Part shown: piece after piece, positions 7,154 through 14,054 of the stretch
Numbering within the stretch: position 1 is the first letter of the stretch
Layout: each line of letters starts with the position of its first letter
Source: Georgenia wutianyii
GTDB taxonomy: Bacteria; Actinomycetota; Actinomycetes; Actinomycetales; Actinomycetaceae
Reading direction: 5' to 3'
DNA length: 64,000 nt
Assembly: GCF_006349365.1 (NCBI RefSeq)
Contig: NZ_CP040899.1
Coordinates: forward strand, 62,001 to 126,000
Program-made: the position numbers and the translations under genes
The notes under the pieces: generated by a model
The model's database searches: none
Seen by the model: only the letters and a program-made list of their open reading frames with translations
Told to the model about the DNA's origin: nothing

Positions 7154-10100
7154 TCAGGCGGTGGCGAGGAGCTTGCGGATGCGCTTCTCGCTCACCTTGA
7201 CCGGGGTGCCGAGCTGCTGGGCGAAGAAGCTCACGCGCAGCTCCTCGATCAGCCAGCGCACCTCCTCCAGGGTCGCCTGCCGGGCCGCGTCGGCGGTGGC
7301 GTGGCGCGCGGCCGACGCCGCGGCCTCGTACTCCTCCTCCAGCTCGCCCACGCGCCAGGCCAGGTTGGCGTCCTGGTGGACGTTGTCCTGGGCGCGCTGC
7401 ACGCGCCGCTGCGCCGCGCGCAGGTAGCGCGGCAGGTGGGCCAGCCGGTCGGCCGGGGTGCGCGAGACGAAGCCGTCGTAGACCAGCCGCGAGGCCTGGT
7501 CCTTGACGTCGGTGAGCGTGTTGAGGAGGAACATCGACGTCGCGTCCTTGACCGTCGCCTCGAGCTCACGGTGCGCGTCGAGCACCGCCACCACCTGCCC
7601 GACGATCCGGTACACCCGGTCCTCCAGCCCGGCGCGGACGGCGTGGCGCAGCTCGGCGTAGCGGGCGGCGTCCATCGGCTCGCGACCGCCGTGGGCCGCG
7701 ACCCACTCGTCGGCCAGCGCCGTGACGGCGGCGAGCTGGACGTCGGCGACGAGCGACCCGGTGTCCCGGTACGGGCTTGCGGCGAGGGTGAGCGCCTCGC
7801 GGCCCGTCCACCGCGTCGTCACCCGCGAGGTGGACAGCGCCGTCTCGGTGAGCAGCAGCCGCCGGACGCCGCGACGGTGGTCGCGCGCCTGCTCGCCGGA
7901 GTCGGCGAGGACGAGGAGGTCCACCCGCGGCGGCTTCCCGCGCTCGGCGCGCACCTCGACGAGCGCCGGGTACCCGCGCACGAGCAGGCCGTGCGGCCCG
8001 GTCGACTCGACCTGCGCGGGGATGGTCCCGACGGCCGGCCACGTGCTGAGCCCGTGCTCCTCGGTGATCCCCGCCGCCACCGGCCGCGCGGCCCCGGCGG
8101 CGGCGCCCTCGACCGCCGTCTCGCCGCCGGTCGGCGCCGGACCGCCCGCAGACAGCCGCCCGCCGCCGGACTGCTCGCGGGCCTCCTCCAGCGCGAGGGC
8201 GACCGCGCCCTTGACGGCGCTGCGCACCGCGGCCTGGGTCTGTGCCGCGAGCCGCCGCTGGAGCATCGGCAGCGACGTGCTCTCCCCGAGCACGGTGCCC
8301 TTGTCGTCCAGGACGCGGAACGTCATCCGCAGGTGGGAGGGCAGCTTCTCCTCGTCCCACGCGTCGTCGGGGATCTCGACGCCGCGCGCCATGGCGACGG
8401 CGGCGGAGAAGGCCTCGCGGAAGGACGGCGCCCCGAACGGCGCCGGCGCGACGTCCGACCACTGCGGCAGCAGCTTGAGCACCTCCCGGGCGACGTCGGG
8501 AGCCGGGACGAGCTGGACGCGCACCTTCTTCGGCAGCGAGCGGATCGTCGCGACGGCGAGGTCGGGCAGCAGGCCGGGGACCAGCCAGTCGAACCCGTCG
8601 GCGCGCAGCCTCCCGAGGACGGCGACCGGGACGTGGACGGTGACGCCGTCGGCGGCCGTGCCGGGCTCGAACTGGTAGGTGAGCGGCAGGGTGAGGTCGC
8701 CCTGCCTCCACGTGTCCGGGAAGTCGCCGGAGGAGACGTCCGGCTCCCCGCCGAAGAGGAGCTCGCGGGTGAAGTCGAGCAGCTCCGGCTCCTCGTGGCG
8801 GCGCTTCTTCCACCACGAGTCGAAGTGCCGGGCACTGACGACGGACTCGGGCAGGCGCTCGTCGTAGAAGTCGTAGATGCCGTTCTCGTCGATGACGAGG
8901 TCCCGGCGTCGGGTGCGGTTCTCCAGCTCCTCGGCCTCGGCGAGGAGCTCCTTGTTGCGCGCCCAGAACTTGTGGTGGGTGCGCCACTCGCCCTCGACGA
9001 GCGCGTGGCGGATGAACAGCTCGCGGGCCAGGGCGCGCGCCGCGTCGGTCCCCACGCGGGAGAGGGGCACCGTGCGGTCCGCGACGAGCGTCATCCCGTA
9101 GAGGAGCACCTTCTCGTGGACCATCGCCGCGCCCTGCCGGGCGGACCAGTAGGGCTCGGAGTAGACCTTCTTCACGAGGTGCGCCGCGGCCGGCTCCACC
9201 CACGACGGCTTGATGTGCGCGACCGTCCGGGCGAAGAGGCGGGAGGTCTCGACGAGCTCGGCGGCCATCACCCAGTCGTAGGTCTTCTTCGCCAGGCCGG
9301 ACCCGGGCCACACGACGAACCGGGTGCCCCGGGCGCCGGCGTACTCGCGGCGTCGCTCGTCGTAGCTGCCGAGGTTGGACAGCAGCCCGACGAGCAGGGA
9401 CTGGTGGATCGCGTCGGCGCTCGCGGCGTCCGCGGAGCGGCCCGCGGTGACGGCGGCGGCGGCCGGGTCCTCGCCCACCTCGTCCGCGTGCGGCAGGGCG
9501 ATCGGGTGCATGGACAGCCCGAGCGGCTTGGCGAGCTGACGCAGCTGGGCGACGACGTCCTGCCACTCCCGCACCCGCAGGTAGTTGAGGAACTCCGCCC
9601 GGCACATCCGGCGGAACGCCGAGCCGGACAGGTCGCGCTGCTGGATCCGCAGGTAGCGCCAGAGGTTGAGGTAGGCGAGGAAGTCGGACGTGGGGTCGGT
9701 GAACCGGCGGTGCTTGGCGTCGGCGGCCTGCTGGTGCTCGGCGGGCCGCTCGCGCACGTCCTGCACCGACAGGGCGGCGACGATGACCATGACCTCCGCG
9801 GCGCAGCCGTTCGTCTGCGCCTCGAGGAGCATCCGGCCCAGCCGCGGGTCGATCGGCAGCCGGGCGAGCTGACGGCCGACCGGGGTGAGCCGGGGACCGC
9901 CGGCGTCGTCCGGGTCGAGCGCACCGATCTCGACGAGGAGCTGGACGCCGTCGCGCACGGACCGCGTGTCGGGCTGGTCGACGAACGGGAAGCCCTCGAC
10001 GTCGCCGAGCCCGAGCGCCGCCATCTGGAGGATGACCGCGGCGAGGGAGGTGCGCAGGATCTCGGGCTCGGTGTACTCCGGTCGCGAGTCGTAGTCGGCG

Positions 10101-11602
10101 CGGGAGTACAGCCGGATCGCGATGCCGTCGGCCACGCGGCCGCAGCGTCCGGCGCGCTGGTTCGCGCTCGCCTGGGAGACCGGCTCGATCGGCAGCCGCT
10201 GGACCTTCGTGCGGTTGGAGTAGCGCGAGATCCGGGCGGTGCCCGGGTCGACGACGTAGCGGATGCCGGGCACGGTCAGCGAGGTCTCGGCCACGTTCGT
10301 CGCGAGGACCACGCGGCGGAGCTGGTGCGGCTCGAACACCCGGTGCTGCTCGGCGGCGGAGAGCCGCGCGTACAGCGGGACGACCTCGACGACGCCGGGC
10401 CGTCCGGGCGCGGCCCGGCCGGCGTACCGCGGGCCGAGGTGCTCGGCGAGGGCGACCTCGGTGTCACGGATCTCCCGCTCGCCGGAGAGGAAGACGAGGA
10501 TGTCGCCCGGGCCCTCGGTCATGAGCTCGTCGACCGCGCGGCAGATCGCCGTCGGCTGGTCGAGCTCCTCCTCGGGGGCGGGGGAGTCGTCCTCGGTGTC
10601 GGGGACGAGTGGCCGGTAGCGGACCTCGACCGGGTAGGTCCGCCCGGAGACCTCGACGACGGGCGCCGGGACGCGCTCGCCGTCCTCGCCGTCGCGGCCG
10701 AAGTGGGCGGCGAAGCGGGCGGAGTCGATGGTCGCGGAGGTGATGACGACCTTGAGGTCGGGACGCTGCGGGAGCAGCCGGGCGAGGTAGCCGAGGATGA
10801 AGTCGATGTTGAGGGACCGCTCGTGGGCCTCGTCGACGATGATCGTGTCGTAGCGACGCAGCAGCGGGTCGCGCTGGATCTCGGCGAGGAGGATGCCGTC
10901 GGTCATGAGCTTGACGAGCGTCGTCGGGCCGACCTCGTCGGTGAAGCGCACCTGGTAGCCGACGGCGCCGCCGAGCGGGACGCCGAGCTCCTCGGCGATG
11001 CGCTCGGCCACGGTGCGGGCGGCGATCCGGCGCGGCTGGGTGTGCCCGATGGTGCCCTCGACCCCGCGGCCGAGCTCGAGGCAGATCTTGGGCAGCTGGG
11101 TCGTCTTCCCCGAGCCGGTCTCACCGGCGACGATGACGACCTGGTGGTCGCGGATGGCCGCGGCGATCTCCTCGCGGCGTGCCGAGACCGGCAGCTGCTC
11201 CGGGTAGGTGATGTGCGGGACGGCGGCGCGTCGGGCGGCCAGCTGCTCGGGCGAGTAGCCGCGGTGCCCGGCCGGACGTCCCTTGCCCGAGCGGCCCGAG
11301 CGGCGGCCCGCGCCGGAGCGTCCGGGGTTCTCACCCGTGGTGCCCGAGCCGGCAGCCGGGGTTCCGGCGTCGGCGCCGGAGCGTCCGGCCGGGGTGTCGG
11401 AGCGTGCGGCGTCGGCACCGGAGCGCCCGGCCTCGGCACCGGAGCGTCCGCCGCGCCGGCGCCGTCCGCGGCGGCCGTCGCCGCTGTGGGTCTCACCCCG
11501 GTGGGTCTCGCCGCGTGGGGCACCGTCCGGCTGGGCCGGGGCGCCGGTCTCCGGTCGCTGGGGCGCGTTGTCTGCGTGCTCCGCGCCCGGCTCCGTGCTC
11601 AC
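7154..11602 (-). CDS. hrpA: ATP-dependent RNA helicase HrpA (DEAH box)
   Basis: Cytosolic DEAH-box RNA helicase, 1482 aa (E. coli HrpA is about 1300). Walker A is GETGSGKTTQLPK, Walker B is VDEAHERSLN, and motif III is VITSATID. RNA-binding and arginine-finger motifs follow (VLATNVAETSLTVPGIRYVVD, QRAGRCGR). Helicase-associated HA2, OB-fold and a long HrpA-specific C-terminal region come after. HrpA in E. coli rescues collided ribosomes by RNA unwinding. The first 110 residues are a low-complexity, Arg/Gly/Ala-rich extension with four 7-residue repeats. Start GTG at 11602; a GAGAAT box 8 nt upstream suggests a leaderless mRNA. Confidence 0.93.
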   Translation of the reverse strand: MSTEPGAEHADNAPQRPETGAPAQPDGAPRGETHRGETHSGDGRRGRRRRGGRSGAEAGRSGADAARSDTPAGRSGADAGTPAAGSGTTGENPGRSGAGRRSGRSGKGRPAGHRGYSPEQLAARRAAVPHITYPEQLPVSARREEIAAAIRDHQVVIVAGETGSGKTTQLPKICLELGRGVEGTIGHTQPRRIAARTVAERIAEELGVPLGGAVGYQVRFTDEVGPTTLVKLMTDGILLAEIQRDPLLRRYDTIIVDEAHERSLNIDFILGYLARLLPQRPDLKVVITSATIDSARFAAHFGRDGEDGERVPAPVVEVSGRTYPVEVRYRPLVPDTEDDSPAPEEELDQPTAICRAVDELMTEGPGDILVFLSGEREIRDTEVALAEHLGPRYAGRAAPGRPGVVEVVPLYARLSAAEQHRVFEPHQLRRVVLATNVAETSLTVPGIRYVVDPGTARISRYSNRTKVQRLPIEPVSQASANQRAGRCGRVADGIAIRLYSRADYDSRPEYTEPEILRTSLAAVILQMAALGLGDVEGFPFVDQPDTRSVRDGVQLLVEIGALDPDDAGGPRLTPVGRQLARLPIDPRLGRMLLEAQTNGCAAEVMVIVAALSVQDVRERPAEHQQAADAKHRRFTDPTSDFLAYLNLWRYLRIQQRDLSGSAFRRMCRAEFLNYLRVREWQDVVAQLRQLAKPLGLSMHPIALPHADEVGEDPAAAAVTAGRSADAASADAIHQSLLVGLLSNLGSYDERRREYAGARGTRFVVWPGSGLAKKTYDWVMAAELVETSRLFARTVAHIKPSWVEPAAAHLVKKVYSEPYWSARQGAAMVHEKVLLYGMTLVADRTVPLSRVGTDAARALARELFIRHALVEGEWRTHHKFWARNKELLAEAEELENRTRRRDLVIDENGIYDFYDERLPESVVSARHFDSWWKKRRHEEPELLDFTRELLFGGEPDVSSGDFPDTWRQGDLTLPLTYQFEPGTAADGVTVHVPVAVLGRLRADGFDWLVPGLLPDLAVATIRSLPKKVRVQLVPAPDVAREVLKLLPQWSDVAPAPFGAPSFREAFSAAVAMARGVEIPDDAWDEEKLPSHLRMTFRVLDDKGTVLGESTSLPMLQRRLAAQTQAAVRSAVKGAVALALEEAREQSGGGRLSAGGPAPTGGETAVEGAAAGAARPVAAGITEEHGLSTWPAVGTIPAQVESTGPHGLLVRGYPALVEVRAERGKPPRVDLLVLADSGEQARDHRRGVRRLLLTETALSTSRVTTRWTGREALTLAASPYRDTGSLVADVQLAAVTALADEWVAAHGGREPMDAARYAELRHAVRAGLEDRVYRIVGQVVAVLDAHRELEATVKDATSMFLLNTLTDVKDQASRLVYDGFVSRTPADRLAHLPRYLRAAQRRVQRAQDNVHQDANLAWRVGELEEEYEAAASAARHATADAARQATLEEVRWLIEELRVSFFAQQLGTPVKVSEKRIRKLLATA
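11367..11450. repeat. Four 21-bp tandem repeats in the 5' part of hrpA
   Basis: Four consecutive 21-bp units (11367-11387, 11388-11408, 11409-11429, 11430-11450) share the core CGGAGCG on the plus strand. On the coding strand they give four heptapeptides beginning Arg-Ser (RSGADAG, RSGADAA and two variants) in the disordered N-terminal tail of HrpA. Confidence 0.75.
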
Positions 11603-11748
11603 GGTCGACCATTCTCGCCGATCGGGCGGGCCCGGTCATCCGGGTTTCCTCCCGATGAACGGTCCCGTCCGGGCGAGGAGGAGTGCGGGAGTTGCGCGCG
11701 CCGGGTGAGGGGGGTGGGAGGACGGCGCCCCGGGAGTGCCTGCCGGGT

Positions 11749-11754
11749 GACAAT
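11749..11754 (+). promoter_or_regulatory. Leaderless -10-like box GACAAT
   Basis: GACAAT ends 6 nt before the GTG at 11761, without a ribosome binding site between. The first base deviates from TANNNT but the spacing matches the other leaderless genes. Confidence 0.45.
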
Positions 11755-11760
11755 GGCGCG

Positions 11761-12756
11761 GTGTTCAAGCTCCTCGGCTGGGTGGTGACCCTCGCCCTCG
11801 TCGCCGCCGCCGCGCTCACGCTCGACCCGGCGCGCCTCGGGCTGTCCACCCGGCTCCCGGTCACCCAGGCGATCGCCATGCGTCCCTACCTCGTGGCCGG
11901 TTTCGTGGTGCTCGGCGGTGTCCTGCTGCTCGGTGTCCTGCTCGCCGCGCTCCGCGGACGACGGCGGCCGCGGGGTGCCGTCCTCGCGCTCGCGTTCCTC
12001 GCGGTCGGGCTCGGGCACGGGCTCGTCCTGTGGGACCGGGGCCTGACGGACGACCCGCTCCCCGAGGCGCCCGCCGGTGCCGTCACCGTGTTCACCCTCA
12101 ACACCCTCGGGGGCGGCGCGACGCCCCAGCAGGTGGCCGCGGCCGCGCTGGGGACGGGCGCGGACGTGCTCGCCCTGCCGGAGACCTCCGCGGCCAGCGC
12201 GCGACTCGTCGCCGAGGAGCTGACGGCGAGCACGGGGACGCCGTTCCAGGTGTTCGCCCGGCAGACCGGGAAGTGGGAGTCGAGCTCGACCGCGCTCCTC
12301 GTGAGCGCTGACCTCGGGGAGTACGCGGAGGCCGACCCGCCGGCGACGTCGCACGGCGCGGTGCGTGCCGAGCCGGTCGACGGCGAAGGCCCCACGTTCC
12401 TCGCCGTCCACCCCATCAGCCCGCACGCGCCCGGCCGGGCGATGGAGCGGTGGCGGGCCGACCTGCACGCCGTGACCGAGGCGTGCCGCAGCGAGTCCGA
12501 CGTCATCGTCGCCGGGGACTTCAACGCGACGCTCGACCACGAGCCCATGCGGGACATCGGCACCTGCGTCGACGCGTCGACCGAGGGTGGTGTCGGCGGG
12601 CTCGCGACGTGGCCGGCGCACCTGCCCCGGCTCGTCGGCGCCCCCATCGACCACATCCTGCTCGACGGCGACCGGTACGTCGTCGACGCCGCCGCCGTGC
12701 TCGACGTCGGTGACAGCGACCACCGCGCCGTCGTCGCGCAGCTCTCCCCGAGGTAG
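11761..12756 (+). CDS. Membrane-anchored endonuclease/exonuclease/phosphatase family protein
   Basis: 331-aa protein with three N-terminal membrane helices (about residues 3-22, 42-64, 72-92) and a C-terminal EEP domain (about 105-331) likely facing outside. EEP features: VTVFTLNTLGG at the domain start, DVLALPE (metal-binding Glu), VIVAGDFNAT (Asp-x-Asn) and the terminal GDSDHRAVVAQL (Ser-Asp-His). The fold covers nucleases and phosphodiesterases; membrane-linked actinobacterial members of this architecture have no proven substrate. Start GTG 11761 chosen from the upstream GACAAT box and because helix 1 begins there; the frame stays open upstream but without support. Followed by an 18-bp repeat array rather than by a gene. 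Confidence 0.82.
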   Translation: MFKLLGWVVTLALVAAAALTLDPARLGLSTRLPVTQAIAMRPYLVAGFVVLGGVLLLGVLLAALRGRRRPRGAVLALAFLAVGLGHGLVLWDRGLTDDPLPEAPAGAVTVFTLNTLGGGATPQQVAAAALGTGADVLALPETSAASARLVAEELTASTGTPFQVFARQTGKWESSSTALLVSADLGEYAEADPPATSHGAVRAEPVDGEGPTFLAVHPISPHAPGRAMERWRADLHAVTEACRSESDVIVAGDFNATLDHEPMRDIGTCVDASTEGGVGGLATWPAHLPRLVGAPIDHILLDGDRYVVDAAAVLDVGDSDHRAVVAQLSPR

Positions 12757-12766
12757 CCGCACCCTC

Positions 12767-12939
12767 GCGCACAACTCCGCTCTCGCGAGCAACTCGGCTG
12801 TCGCGAGCAACTCGGCTGTCGTGAGCAACTCGGCTGTCGGCGGGGGAAGGGTTGAGGACCTCCTCACGAGAGCCGACTTCTGCGCGAGAGCCGACTTCTG
12901 CGCGAGAGCGGGTTTTTGCGCGAGAGCGGAGTTCTGTAC
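12767..12939. repeat. Inverted array of 18-bp repeats (4 + 4 units)
   Basis: Four units like GCGAGCAACTCGGCTGTC run from 12767 to 12838. A 29-nt spacer follows, then four units of the opposite orientation like GAGAGCCGACTTCTGCGC (12868-12939). The two halves are imperfect reverse complements, so the region could form a stem of about 72 bp. The same 18-bp unit forms a ten-copy direct array at 63476-63655. The rest of the 383-bp gap to metF holds only the riboswitch. Confidence 0.9.
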
Positions 12940-13041
12940 GACGGGCGGCCCCGTCTCACCGCGCCCGCCCGAGCGGGCCGGTGGTCTCGCATCCCGGATG
13001 GTCTTTGCCCAGGTCGCGACGGCACCAGCACGATCGCACCA

Positions 13042-13130
13042 CCATCCAGAGCGGTCGAGAGTCCTGGCTCGTCGACGCCGCAGCAACCCCCCGGTCCACG
13101 GGTGCGGGTGCTTCCGCCAGGTCCGATGGG
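13042..13130 (+). promoter_or_regulatory. S-box (SAM) riboswitch upstream of metF
   Basis: Sequence matches the SAM-I-clan core. P1 is CCATC (13042-13046) paired with GATGG (13125-13129). The conserved J1/2 string is CCAGAGCGG-N2-GAG, P2 is closed by GTCGAG/CTCG-CGAC, and GCAGCAACC plus GGGTGCTTCC match the invariant AACC and GGTGCT segments. The 3' strand of P1 runs into GGGAGAG (13128-13134), the likely Shine-Dalgarno sequence for a TTG at 13140. This suggests SAM-dependent control of translation start for metF-metE. Confidence 0.75.
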
Positions 13131-13139
13131 AGAGTCTCC

Positions 13140-14054
13140 TTGAGCACCGCTAGCCTGCTGACCGTGCCGCGTGGCCGACCGACCGTGTCCTTCGAGCTCT
13201 ACCCGCCGCGCACGCCGGCCGCTGCGGCCGCCGCGTGGGAGACCGTCGAGCGCCTGGCCGCAGCCGCGCCGGACTTCTTCTCCGTCACCTACGGTGCGTC
13301 CGGCTCTGCACGGGACGCCTCCCGGCAGCTCGTGCAGCGGATCCTCGCCGAGACCTCGGTGACCCCGATCGCCCACCTCACCTGCGTCGACAGCACCCGG
13401 GAGGAGCTCCGGCAGCTCGTGCGCGAGCTCGTCGACGACGGCGTGCGCGACTTCCTCGCGCTGCGTGGCGACCCGCCCGACGGGCGCCCCGCCACCCGCC
13501 CGGGCGGCCTGAGCCGGTCGAGCCAGCTCGTCGCGCTCATCCGCGACGTCGAGCGGGAGCGCCTGGGCGGCCGCGGGCTGAGCATCGCCGTCGCCGCCTA
13601 CCCGGCGGGCACGTCCCACACCCGCGCCCAGGACGTCGCCGCGCTCCTGGAGAAGCAGGAGGCCGGCGCGGACTACGCGATCACCCAGGTGTTCTACGAC
13701 CCGGCCGCCTACGCCGACCTCGTCGCCGAGGCGCGGGCCGCCGGGGTCCACCTGCCCGTCGTCGCCGGGATCATCCCGCTGACCGAGCCGCGCCGGCTCA
13801 CCCGGCTCGCGGCCCTCACCGGGGTGCCCGTGCCGGACGACGTCCTGGACCTCCTCGCCGCGGCCCCCGACGACGAGGAGCGCCACCGCGTCGGCGTCGC
13901 CGCGACCGTGCGGCTCGCCGAGGGCGTCATCGCCGCTGGCGCACCTGGTCTGCACGTGTTCACCTTCAATCAGTACCGGCCCGCGCTCGACGTCGTCGAG
14001 CGACTTCGCCGACCACTCGCCCACACCCGACCGATCACGAGGACGACCCGATGA
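13140..14054 (+). CDS. metF: Methylenetetrahydrofolate reductase MetF
   Basis: Flavoenzyme that reduces 5,10-methylene-THF to 5-methyl-THF, the methyl donor for methionine synthesis. The beta/alpha barrel begins at RPTVSFELYPPRT (the family's FEFFPP motif) and continues with FFSVTYGA, HLTC and DFLALRGDPP, GADYAITQVFYD and PVVAGIIPLT, ending in GLHVFTFNQY. About 300 aa, as usual. Two starts are possible: TTG 13140, 6 nt after GGGAGA directly behind the riboswitch (304 aa), or GTG 13164, 7 nt after a TAGCCT box (leaderless, 296 aa). I took TTG because it fits riboswitch control. The stop overlaps the metE ATG (ATGA), so the two form an operon. Confidence 0.9.
   Translation: MSTASLLTVPRGRPTVSFELYPPRTPAAAAAAWETVERLAAAAPDFFSVTYGASGSARDASRQLVQRILAETSVTPIAHLTCVDSTREELRQLVRELVDDGVRDFLALRGDPPDGRPATRPGGLSRSSQLVALIRDVERERLGGRGLSIAVAAYPAGTSHTRAQDVAALLEKQEAGADYAITQVFYDPAAYADLVAEARAAGVHLPVVAGIIPLTEPRRLTRLAALTGVPVPDDVLDLLAAAPDDEERHRVGVAATVRLAEGVIAAGAPGLHVFTFNQYRPALDVVERLRRPLAHTRPITRTTR
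13151..13156 (+). promoter_or_regulatory. Internal TAGCCT box, possible second metF promoter
   Basis: TAGCCT ends 7 nt before an in-frame GTG (13164). If used, it would give a leaderless metF transcript that bypasses the riboswitch. Confidence 0.4.

Noticed and set aside
7103..11788. A long open frame of 1561 codons on the plus strand opposite hrpA
   Set aside because: The encoded sequence is Gly/Arg/Val-rich without domain features and mirrors the GC-biased codon pattern of hrpA on the other strand. hrpA has all helicase motifs.
12852..13139. N-terminal extension of metF through the repeat array and riboswitch
   Set aside because: The frame is open but encodes Arg/Ser-rich sequence with no family similarity; MetF homology begins after 13164.
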